This document shows positions 1 through 7,309 of a stretch of DNA of 22,224 bases, one piece after another. Origin of the DNA: Candidatus Methanomarinus sp. HR1 (GTDB lineage: Archaea; Halobacteriota; Methanosarcinia; Methanosarcinales; Methanocomedenaceae); contig MZXQ01000112.1 in NCBI GenBank assembly GCA_002926195.1, positions 1-22,224 of the forward strand, written 5' to 3'. Made by a program: the position numbers and the translations under genes. Each line of letters begins with the position of its first letter. Position 1 is the first letter of the stretch. The notes beneath the pieces are model-generated. The model worked only from the letters and a program-made list of their open reading frames with translations. It made no database searches and had not been told where the DNA came from.

Positions 1-1025
1 GTCATTCCAATCAGTTACCACCATCCCATATAGATGCACCGGATGTAGAAGCAGAATTCTTAAGCGGAGATGCACCTGTAGGATCAAATATGACATTTAA
101 CAGGGATACGATCATCTTTAGTGGATTCTATGGTAATGAAACCGGTAATAGGGAAGTATATTCAAAACATGCAAACCTTGACCCTGGCGGCTATCCCGGA
201 TTAACAGGTCTCCAGCGTGATTCTAATAAGGTCTGCTACAACTGCCACAATTCTCTAATTAGAAAATACGGTGAATATAGAAAGAACAACTGGGAAATCC
301 AAACAAGTATGAACTACGAACTGATGACCAGCGGAAGTTGTGAAAATCTTTGTCACCAAAACCAGTTAGCAGAAGCAGATCCTCATATGGTTGAAACAAC
401 ACGGTGTACTGACTGCCATACTATTTATGCAGAAACAAACAATCCCGGGATCAGGCATAATGAATGGTTATTTAATTATGATGATCTTCCCGGTAACTAC
501 GGCCGGGTTCCTAATATTGGTGATATGCTTAACCAGAGTGCACACCGCAGGATGGTAGAAGATTTGAGTGACCATCCAAGCGATGATAAAGGATGTCTGA
601 TATGTCACAGTATGGTGGATGCGGAAGTATCATATGATGCATCTCAGTTGACTATTACTATACTGGATGATACAGGCACTCATGGCTGGAACTCAGAACC
701 TTCCTGCATAGGGTGCCATCCCATTAATGGTTTAGGAACCGGACCTATACCGGACCCTGATAATCATAGTGGAATTATTATACTTGATAACAATTCAGAA
801 TGCCTTGGCTGTCATAGTAACAGTGAAGGACATGGCCATGCAGTTGGGAAAGGAACTTATCAAAACTGGAATAAATGGATTGACCCGTTATCAGATGGAG
901 GGATTGAAGTTACCACCACTGAACTGCAGGAAGCAATTCATCACTGGTTAGAGAATATTACAGTTAATGGACATTTATTATCTACCCAGGACCTTCAAGG
1001 GATTATAGCCAAATGGTTATTATAA
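1..1025 (+). CDS. Multiheme c-type cytochrome, 3' part (5' end outside window)
   Basis: The frame is open from the first base of the window, so the true start lies upstream; the ATG at 90 is internal. Counting from that Met, heme-attachment motifs lie at residues 49-53 (CYNCH), 84-89 (CENLCH, a CX3CH variant), 106-110 (CTDCH), 169-173 (CLICH), 206-210 (CIGCH) and 238-242 (CLGCH). Many extra His residues could be distal ligands. The window opens with gt-cat, consistent with the last two bases of a Cys codon then His, so a further CxxCH may straddle the edge. After the last heme motif comes a compact helical tail (about residues 277-311) rich in Leu, Ile and Trp. By family knowledge this is an exported electron-transfer protein acting outside the membrane; the signal peptide is not visible. 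Partner proteins are unknown. The convergent neighbour makes a heme/siroheme precursor. Confident as a multiheme cytochrome, unsure of the subfamily. Confidence 0.9.
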   Translation, partial: HSNQLPPSHIDAPDVEAEFLSGDAPVGSNMTFNRDTIIFSGFYGNETGNREVYSKHANLDPGGYPGLTGLQRDSNKVCYNCHNSLIRKYGEYRKNNWEIQTSMNYELMTSGSCENLCHQNQLAEADPHMVETTRCTDCHTIYAETNNPGIRHNEWLFNYDDLPGNYGRVPNIGDMLNQSAHRRMVEDLSDHPSDDKGCLICHSMVDAEVSYDASQLTITILDDTGTHGWNSEPSCIGCHPINGLGTGPIPDPDNHSGIIILDNNSECLGCHSNSEGHGHAVGKGTYQNWNKWIDPLSDGGIEVTTTELQEAIHHWLENITVNGHLLSTQDLQGIIAKWLL

Positions 1026-1050
1026 GGTTTTTATAGTATATCAAGTATAA

Positions 1051-1147
1051 CGATATATCGAAAATGCTCACTTCGTTCACATTTTCTAATCTTCGGCTCT
1101 TTCGAGAGCCTCAGTCAATAAAATCCGACCGGAGGGAGGATTTTATT
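1051..1147. terminator. Cluster of hairpins between convergent genes (candidate bidirectional terminator)
   Basis: Three inverted repeats lie in the gap between the cytochrome and cobA-hemD. The first is the 10-bp palindrome CGATATATCG at 1051-1060. The second is GGCTCT-TTCG-AGAGCC at 1095-1110, a 6-bp stem with a TTCG tetraloop. The third is AATAAAATCC (1117-1126) pairing perfectly with GGATTTTATT (1138-1147) across an 11-nt loop, and it overlaps the stop codon of the minus-strand gene. No long T run follows, so a terminator role is inferred from position and structure. Confidence 0.5.
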
Positions 1148-2702
1148 CTAACCTGAATTGTTGTATTTCATTGATCAATGCCTGGAAGGTAAACTCCTTT
1201 GGACTAACATCGACTAAAATTCCGTATTCTTTTAATGTATCAGCCGTAGGATGTCCTATTGCTCCCACAACAACCTTCCGGTCATTTAGAGTAGTTATAA
1301 TCTTATTCCTTACATCAAGTTGCGAAGTCAGGTCTATTAGATTTCTCACCATCATGGAACTGGTGAAAACAATAGCATCTACCTTTCCATCAAGCATGGA
1401 TTTGATCATTTCTTTTTGTTTATTATTGATCTGTGGTCTGGTGATCTCATACACCTGTGTTTCATAAACCGAAGCATTGGCAGCTTTAAGCCCATCTATC
1501 AGTATAGCTGCTCCATGCGAACTTCTGGCAATATCTACTACTTTGCCACTCACATCCTTTTTAATAGCTTCTACAAGGATCTGCGAACTATAGGATTTAG
1601 GTACTAATGTAATATTAATTCCCTGGTCATTTGCAGCATCACTGGTCCTGGGACCTATGGCAATGACCTGACACCTGTTTAAAGCTTCAATGAACTCTAC
1701 TCTTTCTGATCGATCAGGTAATTTATTTAGTGTATGATCTATCCCGTTAGCACTGGTAAATATAACAATATCCGATTTCCCACTAAGTACCCGTGAGACA
1801 AAACCATCGAAATGCTCATCTTTTTTATCCTGTATCTCGATCATAGGAATTGAAATAACATCAAATCCCGCTTCCTTGCACAATTGGATTGAATCCTGTT
1901 CATACCGGCCGGGACGCATAATGACTAAAGTAGGTCGGGATTTATCAGGTATCTGTTCGCCCAGTTCATCGTGAAGTTGTACGACATCCCCTATTACAGT
2001 TATTGCCGGGGCTTTAACTTCTCTTTTATTTGCCAGCTCTACGATATTTTCCAGTGTACCCACAGTGGTTCTCTGGTCGTAACGTGTACCTTTTTCAATT
2101 AAAGCAACAGGTGTGTTGGGATCTTTACCGTGTTTTATCAATTCCTTCACATTGTTAGAAAGCATACTGACACCCATTAGAATAACAATAGTCCCATCGG
2201 ACATTGCCAGAGCTTCCCAGTTAATAGCAGAATCATCTTTAGTAGGGTCCTCATGTCCTGTTACAAAGCTTACCATACTGGTATGGTCCCTGTGGGTAAT
2301 GGGTATACCTGCATAAGCCGGTGCGGCAATAGCTGAAGTGATGCCAGGTACTACCTCTACTTCGATACCTGCACGTACAAGTACCTGTGCTTCCTCCCCG
2401 CCGCGTCCGAATATGTAGGGATCACCGCCTTTAAGCCTGACTACTTTTTTACCCTCATGGGCTTTTTCAACAAGAATCCGGTTGATCTGGTCCTGTTTAA
2501 GTGTGTGACTACCTGCATATTTTCCTGCATCTATCTTTTGTGCACCCTGGGGCATACTTGCAAGTATCTGCTCTCCCGGAAGCTGGTCATATACTATCAC
2601 ATCAGCTTCTTTGATAAGTCTGTATGCCTTGAGTGTTAATAATTCCGGGTCACCCGGACCGCTTCCAACAAGATAAACCTTGCCTGGTATTGTAACTGTC
2701 AT
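1143..2702 (-). CDS. cobA-hemD: CobA-HemD fusion: uroporphyrinogen-III C-methyltransferase / uroporphyrinogen-III synthase
   Basis: This 519-residue protein carries two enzymes. Residues about 8-245 are the SAM-dependent methyltransferase that converts uroporphyrinogen III to precorrin-2. Its motifs are VGSGPGDPELLTLKA (12-26), RLKGGDPYIFGRG (89-101), VVPGITSA (117-124) and GIPITHR (132-138). Residues from about 256 to the end match uroporphyrinogen-III synthase, with the IVIFTSANG stretch and a later VFTSSMMVRN segment. The fusion joins consecutive steps feeding siroheme, cobamide, F430 and, in archaea, heme by the siroheme route. Its place beside a multiheme cytochrome fits a high heme demand, but the two genes converge and are not one operon. 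The ATG start is preceded by a GAGATGAT ribosome-site-like stretch. HemD is the more divergent half, as is usual for that family. Confidence 0.93.
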   Translation of the reverse strand: MTVTIPGKVYLVGSGPGDPELLTLKAYRLIKEADVIVYDQLPGEQILASMPQGAQKIDAGKYAGSHTLKQDQINRILVEKAHEGKKVVRLKGGDPYIFGRGGEEAQVLVRAGIEVEVVPGITSAIAAPAYAGIPITHRDHTSMVSFVTGHEDPTKDDSAINWEALAMSDGTIVILMGVSMLSNNVKELIKHGKDPNTPVALIEKGTRYDQRTTVGTLENIVELANKREVKAPAITVIGDVVQLHDELGEQIPDKSRPTLVIMRPGRYEQDSIQLCKEAGFDVISIPMIEIQDKKDEHFDGFVSRVLSGKSDIVIFTSANGIDHTLNKLPDRSERVEFIEALNRCQVIAIGPRTSDAANDQGINITLVPKSYSSQILVEAIKKDVSGKVVDIARSSHGAAILIDGLKAANASVYETQVYEITRPQINNKQKEMIKSMLDGKVDAIVFTSSMMVRNLIDLTSQLDVRNKIITTLNDRKVVVGAIGHPTADTLKEYGILVDVSPKEFTFQALINEIQQFRLE

Positions 2703-2834
2703 TATATCATCTCTTTTTATTAGATATTACTTTTAGTCTAAAATGTTTTACCTTTATTTCACACTAATGCTATCCCGGTCGCAAAACACTTATTAATAAT
2801 GTGAGAGTGAATACTTCATTCAATAAAAAAATGA

Positions 2835-3611
2835 GTGATACCATTGGATAAAAAGAACAAGATCAATATCCCTTACTTGATAATCATTGCCGGCCTTATT
2901 TTAATAATCATATACTTATTCTCAAATGGCGGATCAGGGGATGACATAACTCAGGTAAGCCCGCAACCGACAGGCCTACAACCGACTCCCGGTACTGCCA
3001 ATGAACCTGTATTATATACCGGCGAGATACCTCAACTCATTATTCCCCGTGGGTTTGCAGGTTTTTTCCCTGAAAATATAAGCGGTATGAGACGTGTTAC
3101 ATTATTAATAGATTCAATGGACTCTGAAACCGAAGGACGTTTCTCATCAAATAGAGAAGAAAATTTTAATGTGCTGTATCTAAGTAATTCCGTACAGGCA
3201 GACCGTGAAGTGGAATATTCGGTATATAAAATGAAGAGTCCGGAGGCTGCCAATGAAGTCCTTGAATACTATACTAATATAAGAAAATGGAATACCAAAC
3301 CAAAACAGTTTGAACAATTAGATAATTTTACCTTCTGGATATGGGAAGGTTACCTTGAAGGAAGCGGTAGACCAGATGGGATCTATTTTTATTGGGACAG
3401 CACGAAGAACGGATCCTTTCTATTGGATGAAAAAATATCTGGCAGTTATATTGCTCAGGCAAAAACCAGATTGGTCTGTCTTCACGGTGAAGCTGTTTAC
3501 GGAGAATATTTTATTATGGTAGATGTACATGCCCCGCAGGAAAATATCATTGAATTCTCAGATATGGTATTTGAAGAGGCCGCAAAGCAAATAACTTCAA
3601 ACACCATATAG
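2835..3611 (+). CDS. Membrane-anchored extracytoplasmic protein of unknown function
   Basis: I do not recognise a family. The protein has a short Lys-rich N-terminus, one strong hydrophobic segment (about residues 13-31), then a Gly/Ser/Pro/Thr-rich linker (about 32-60) and a soluble domain of about 195 residues rich in aromatic residues. This fits a single-pass anchor with the domain outside the cell. There are no heme motifs and few Cys. The start is uncertain: GTG at 2835 gives 258 residues, but TTG at 2844 is preceded at short distance by GTGAT, complementary to the archaeal 16S tail, and would remove three residues. The ATG at 2831 is out of frame and stops after six codons. Only 7 bases separate the stop from pyrC, so the two are probably co-transcribed; no functional link to pyrimidine synthesis is implied by the sequence. 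Confidence 0.75.
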   Translation: MIPLDKKNKINIPYLIIIAGLILIIIYLFSNGGSGDDITQVSPQPTGLQPTPGTANEPVLYTGEIPQLIIPRGFAGFFPENISGMRRVTLLIDSMDSETEGRFSSNREENFNVLYLSNSVQADREVEYSVYKMKSPEAANEVLEYYTNIRKWNTKPKQFEQLDNFTFWIWEGYLEGSGRPDGIYFYWDSTKNGSFLLDEKISGSYIAQAKTRLVCLHGEAVYGEYFIMVDVHAPQENIIEFSDMVFEEAAKQITSNTI

Positions 3612-3618
3612 AAAGACG

Positions 3619-5025
3619 ATGCCTGATCTGATAATCACCAATGCCCGCGTTTTTCACAAAGGATATATGCATGAGGCTGAGCTTGCTATAGAATCAGGTA
3701 AGATCACACAAATTGCAAAGATCATTCCTATAAAGAATGTTGACACAGTGATCAATGCAAAAAACATGCTGGTACTTCCCGGAGTCATCGATGTCCATGT
3801 ACATTTCAGGGAACCTGGTATGACCTATAAAGAAGACTGGCATACAGGTTCATGTGCAGCAGCAGCAGGCGGAGTGACTAGCGTTATCGAACATCCGAAT
3901 ACTATACCTCCGACCCTTACTCAAGAAGCATTTAACACAAAGCAGCAAATTGCTGCTTCAAAGTCCATCATCGATTTCGGGCTTAATGCGGGAGTTAAGG
4001 ATAATATTCCCGGACTTGGCTCATTATGGAAGTCGGGTGCTACTGCTTTTGGTGAAATATTCCTTGGTGAAAGTACAGGATCAATGACAGTGGAACGAGA
4101 TCAGGTAAGGAGTGCGTTGGAAGTTACTCGTGATCTTGGTGCTTTATCCTGCATTCATGCAGAAGACCAGGATACATTGGAGTCTTATGGTAAATTAACA
4201 AAAGGTGATCTTGATCCGGAATCTTATTCAAAGAGCCGCCCCAACCTCTCTGAAGCAATAGCTGTTGCTAAAACTGTAGAAGATGCACTCTCCCTTAACG
4301 CAAATGTACATTTTTGTCATATCAGTACCCGTGAATCAGTAGGTATCATTCGTGGAGTCAAATATGGTAATGACGATTCAAAACCGGCAGTAACAGCCGA
4401 GGCCGCACCACATCATTTATTCCTGTCAAATAAGGATTATCCCAGACTGGGTACTCTTGGAAAGATGAACCCTCCGCTTAGAAAGAGACGCAGCCTCCAG
4501 TATGTCTGGAACGGACTTAATGACGGTACAATAGACATAATTGCCTCTGATCACGCACCACACAGTGAGAATGAGAAGATGACCGATATATGGAGTGCGC
4601 CTGCCGGTGTACCAGGAGTTGAAACAATGCTGCCTTTGATGCTGGTGGCTGTACGGCGTAACCTTTTGCCCTTATCCAGGATGGTTGATGTGATGTGTAC
4701 TAATCCGGCCATAATCTTTGGTCTGTCTGACCATAAGAAAGGTTCAATATGGAAAGGGTTCGATGCTGACCTGGTACTTGTGGATACCAGTAATATCACA
4801 ACAATCACAGCAGACAAAATGCATAGCAAAGCAGGATGGACGCCTTATGAAGGCATGGAAGGCATCTTTCCTGTAATGACCATCTCCAGGGGTGAATTGA
4901 TATGGGATCAGGAGATACATGCTAAGAAAGGGAGGGGGAAATTCTTACCTGGTAAGGGATATGTGGAGAAGAAACCGGAAGAGCCATCGGCAATGTGTAG
5001 TATGGACATGAAGATATGCCAGTAA
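3619..5025 (+). CDS. pyrC: Dihydroorotase
   Basis: Dihydroorotase reversibly cyclises N-carbamoyl-L-aspartate to dihydroorotate in pyrimidine synthesis, in the cytosol. The 468-residue protein has the amidohydrolase metal site: DVHVHFREPG with H60 and H62, KEDW at 71-74, H180 in IHAEDQ, H231 and H234 in HFCHIS, and the catalytic Asp at 311 in ASDHAPH. The order and spacing fit the class I dihydroorotase/allantoinase family. Dihydroorotase is chosen over hydantoinase or allantoinase from the FREPG motif and because pyrD and pyrK occur in the same window. The C-terminus (from about 450) is a short Cys/Met-containing extension. The last 10 bases overlap the mtxX start, which suggests coupled translation. 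Confidence 0.92.
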   Translation: MPDLIITNARVFHKGYMHEAELAIESGKITQIAKIIPIKNVDTVINAKNMLVLPGVIDVHVHFREPGMTYKEDWHTGSCAAAAGGVTSVIEHPNTIPPTLTQEAFNTKQQIAASKSIIDFGLNAGVKDNIPGLGSLWKSGATAFGEIFLGESTGSMTVERDQVRSALEVTRDLGALSCIHAEDQDTLESYGKLTKGDLDPESYSKSRPNLSEAIAVAKTVEDALSLNANVHFCHISTRESVGIIRGVKYGNDDSKPAVTAEAAPHHLFLSNKDYPRLGTLGKMNPPLRKRRSLQYVWNGLNDGTIDIIASDHAPHSENEKMTDIWSAPAGVPGVETMLPLMLVAVRRNLLPLSRMVDVMCTNPAIIFGLSDHKKGSIWKGFDADLVLVDTSNITTITADKMHSKAGWTPYEGMEGIFPVMTISRGELIWDQEIHAKKGRGKFLPGKGYVEKKPEEPSAMCSMDMKICQ

Positions 5026-5819
5026 TAATAGACTACATTTATCAAAAGGCAAGAAAGAACCGCGCCAGAGTAGCACTGGGGATCAGCAGTGTAACACCAG
5101 GATTGCTGCAAAGTGTAGAGGGGTTAGAAGAATTTGCAGAAGTGGTACTGGTCGGCGATAGACAAAAGATCATTAAGTCCGGAAGTGGTCCGGAAGTGAT
5201 CCATTCAAACAACCCATCCACGACCATTATTGACCTATTAAGCTCAGGAGATGTGGATGCAGCAGTACGCGGCAACTTATCAGCAACCTCTACATTATCA
5301 TATCTAAAACAAGTTCTTGGTCTTAAGAGTATACACAGGATATCACTTCTTAAGACTCCTGATGGAATTCCTTTTTTCTTAGCACCAGTGGGCATAGATG
5401 AAGGTGCGACCTGTGAGGATAAACTGGATTTTATCAGGTTGGGAGCTGAGCACATACGCCGTTTTGGTATAGAACCAAAGATCGCTGTACTATCAGGAGG
5501 TCGTTTTGAGGATAAGGGACGAAGCTTTGCTGTGGATAAGACACTGGATGATGCAGAATATGTGGCTGAGGAGGCAAGAAAGGCCGGATATGATGCCAGG
5601 CATTATGGCATCCTTATAGAGGATGCGATTGGAGAAGCTGATTTCATTCTGGCACCGGACGGGATATCAGGGAACCTGATCTATAGGACATTAGTGCTAA
5701 TAGGCGGAGGCTTTGGGTATGGGGCGCCTGTACTTATGGAGAAAGTTTTTGTTGATACAAGCAGGGTCGTGGGGGATTATTCCAGGGCGCTTATAATGGC
5801 TTCGGCACTTGTGCGCTAA
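5016..5819 (+). CDS. mtxX: Methanogenesis marker protein 4 (Mmp4/MtxX family)
   Basis: The 267-residue sequence matches the MtxX family, conserved across methanogens and their methane-oxidising relatives and distantly like phosphate acetyl/butyryltransferase and PlsX folds. Stretches I rely on are VRGNLSATSTL (84-94), LAPVGIDEG (122-130), LSGGRFEDKGR (159-169) and DGISGNLIYRTL (215-226). The family was originally annotated as a methyltransferase-associated subunit; to my knowledge its reaction is not established. The start ATG lies inside the end of pyrC (10-base overlap), so translation is probably coupled. The presence of this gene is the best single clue that the organism belongs to a methane-metabolising lineage. 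Family call confident; function unknown. Confidence 0.87.
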   Translation: MPVIIDYIYQKARKNRARVALGISSVTPGLLQSVEGLEEFAEVVLVGDRQKIIKSGSGPEVIHSNNPSTTIIDLLSSGDVDAAVRGNLSATSTLSYLKQVLGLKSIHRISLLKTPDGIPFFLAPVGIDEGATCEDKLDFIRLGAEHIRRFGIEPKIAVLSGGRFEDKGRSFAVDKTLDDAEYVAEEARKAGYDARHYGILIEDAIGEADFILAPDGISGNLIYRTLVLIGGGFGYGAPVLMEKVFVDTSRVVGDYSRALIMASALVR

Positions 5820-5851
5820 CTTTATTATATGTAAGGGTAGTTCACTCAACC

Positions 5852-6424
5852 ATGTTCCTGGCAAAAGGTGCTGAAGCTACGATCGAGCTAATAGACGGGA
5901 TGGTTATAAAAAATAGAATTCCAAAGAGCTACCGCCTAAAAGCCCTGGATCAGATAATCCGTAAACAACGCACTAAAATGGAAGCCCGGATCATCTCCGA
6001 ATCAAGACGTAGGGGAGTGCCAACGCCGATCATCTTTGATATAGAGAATTGCAAAATTACAATGGAATATATCAATGGTCCGAAAATAAAAGATATTCTT
6101 ACTCCCGGATTAAGTAACAATATAGGGACTGTTGTGGGCAGGCTGCATTTTGAAGGGATCATCCATGGTGATCTTACTACATCAAATATGATCCTGTATG
6201 ATGATCGGATATACATGATCGATTTTGGTCTTGCATTTTTTGAGCGCTCAGTAGAAGCCAGAGGTGTGGATGTCCATGTATTGTTCAGGACATTTGAGAG
6301 TACACATGATGAGTATGAAATACTGATCGAAAATTTTAAAAAAGGGTATAGAGGGATATTTCCTGATGCAGAGGCTGTCCTGAAAAGAGTAGAAGAGATC
6401 AAAGGAAGAGGACGATATGCGTAA
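5852..6424 (+). CDS. bud32: Bud32 kinase/ATPase of the KEOPS complex
   Basis: Bud32 is the small RIO/piD261-type kinase that supports Kae1 in making the t6A modification of ANN-decoding tRNAs. The 190-residue protein is typical in length. It shows the GAEA loop (6-9), a lysine in VIKNR (20) placed to bind ATP, the KMEAR helix (42-46), the catalytic loop HGDLTTSN (105-112, D107) and DFGLA (124-128). Here it is freestanding: Kae1, fused to Bud32 in many euryarchaea, is not encoded next to it. It follows mtxX by 32 bases and overlaps the rdgB start by 8 bases. No strong ribosome-binding site is visible upstream of the ATG. The call rests on motif order and length. Confidence 0.93.
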   Translation: MFLAKGAEATIELIDGMVIKNRIPKSYRLKALDQIIRKQRTKMEARIISESRRRGVPTPIIFDIENCKITMEYINGPKIKDILTPGLSNNIGTVVGRLHFEGIIHGDLTTSNMILYDDRIYMIDFGLAFFERSVEARGVDVHVLFRTFESTHDEYEILIENFKKGYRGIFPDAEAVLKRVEEIKGRGRYA

Positions 6425-7004
6425 GATATATTTTGCTACAGGCAACACACACAAACTTATTGAAGCAAGAGGCATTCTAAAGTTAGAAGGGTACGAAGTG
6501 GAACTGGTCGATTGCCCATATCCCGAACTCCAGGCAGATGAACTGGAGACAATATCTGCCTGTGGAGCTCAGTGGTGTGCAAACCATCTGGATAAAGCTG
6601 TAATGGTGGATGACAGCGGGATATTCATAGAGGTATTGAATGGCTTTCCCGGCCCGTATTCAAGATATGTTGAGGATCATCTGGGCAACCGGAAGATACT
6701 CAAATTAATGGAAGCAGAACAAAATCGAACAGCTGTGTTCAAAACAGTAGTAGGGTTCTGCGAACCAGGGAATGAACCGCATACTTTTGCCGGAGAGGTC
6801 AAAGGTACTATAGCCTTTGAGGAGCAGGGTGAGCATGGATTCGGGTATGATCCTATTTTTCTTTATAAGGGGTGTACGTTTGGTGAGCTTGAAGAAGAAG
6901 AAAAGAATCCCGTATCTCATAGGGGCAAAGCTATGCGTAAATTTGCCAGGTGGTTGGGAGAATGCAATCCTTCACATAAATTGTCTAGCCAGCAGTTGCG
7001 TTAG
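6417..7004 (+). CDS. rdgB: XTP/dITP diphosphatase (non-canonical purine NTP pyrophosphatase)
   Basis: This house-cleaning enzyme hydrolyses dITP, ITP and XTP to monophosphates and pyrophosphate, keeping deaminated purines out of DNA and RNA. The 195-residue protein has the Ham1/RdgB motifs in order: TGNTHK (8-13), VDDSG (64-68, with the catalytic Asp pair), GFPGPYSRY (76-84), GFGYDPIF (141-148) and SHRGKA (167-172). The region after residue 181 is a short unconserved tail that runs up to a decayed surface-protein fragment on the other strand. The start overlaps the end of bud32 by 8 bases, so it is the last gene of the unit that begins near 2835. Confidence 0.95.
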   Translation: MRKIYFATGNTHKLIEARGILKLEGYEVELVDCPYPELQADELETISACGAQWCANHLDKAVMVDDSGIFIEVLNGFPGPYSRYVEDHLGNRKILKLMEAEQNRTAVFKTVVGFCEPGNEPHTFAGEVKGTIAFEEQGEHGFGYDPIFLYKGCTFGELEEEEKNPVSHRGKAMRKFARWLGECNPSHKLSSQQLR

Positions 7005-7141
7005 TGACCGGCGCCTGAGCCAACACTCGTATTCAGGAATGTTGCTGCGGTTCTGTTCGTCCATGTGCCGTTTATGTTCACATTATACGAGTTCGTGACT
7101 TTATCAGTAGTGCCAGTACTGCCCGTGTGTTTGCACTTCAG
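7001..7141 (-). pseudogene. Relic of a surface/S-layer-like beta-domain protein (C-terminal scrap)
   Basis: Read on the minus strand, 7141 to 7001 is open for 46 codons and ends in TAA. The peptide is rich in Thr, Asn and Gly and includes VTNSYNVNINGTWTN followed by RTAATFLNTSVGSGAG. Asn-Gly-Thr-Trp and repeated N-x-T sites are typical of archaeal secreted beta-sandwich repeat proteins. There is no start codon, and a TGA lies directly upstream in frame. I read it as a leftover of a larger gene removed by rearrangement. It could be chance, but the composition is unlike ordinary intergenic DNA here. Confidence 0.45.
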
Positions 7142-7230
7142 TCATGATTTATTTCAATTACAATAATCTTATTATAAATGATGTAATATACCTTTTACAT
7201 AATCAAAGTAAAAGAAGGTCGAAGAAACGG

Positions 7231-7295
7231 AATATATATATTCACTGGCATCAAGGCAAGCATTGATATCAAATCAAAGATTTTTTTCTTTTTTT
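7231..7295 (+). promoter_or_regulatory. clcA promoter and T-rich leader
   Basis: A TATA-like stretch, AATATATATA, lies at 7231-7240, preceded by the purine-rich GAAGAAACGG that could serve as a BRE. Initiation would be expected about 25 bases downstream, leaving a leader of roughly 45 bases. That leader contains seven T, one C, then seven T at 7281-7295, directly before the AGGGG ribosome site (7298-7302) and the TTG start at 7310. In archaea T tracts alone can terminate transcription, so this tract could limit clcA expression; that is inference. Confidence 0.5.
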
Positions 7296-7309
7296 CCAGG
7301 GGTTAATAC

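Noticed and set aside
2831..2851. ATG at 2831 as the start of the unknown membrane protein
   Set aside because: That frame stops after six codons; the membrane protein is read in another frame from GTG 2835 or TTG 2844.
7005..7309. tRNA or small structured RNA in the rdgB-clcA gap
   Set aside because: No cloverleaf or TPsiC-like arm could be found; the left part reads as a protein relic and the right part as a promoter and leader.
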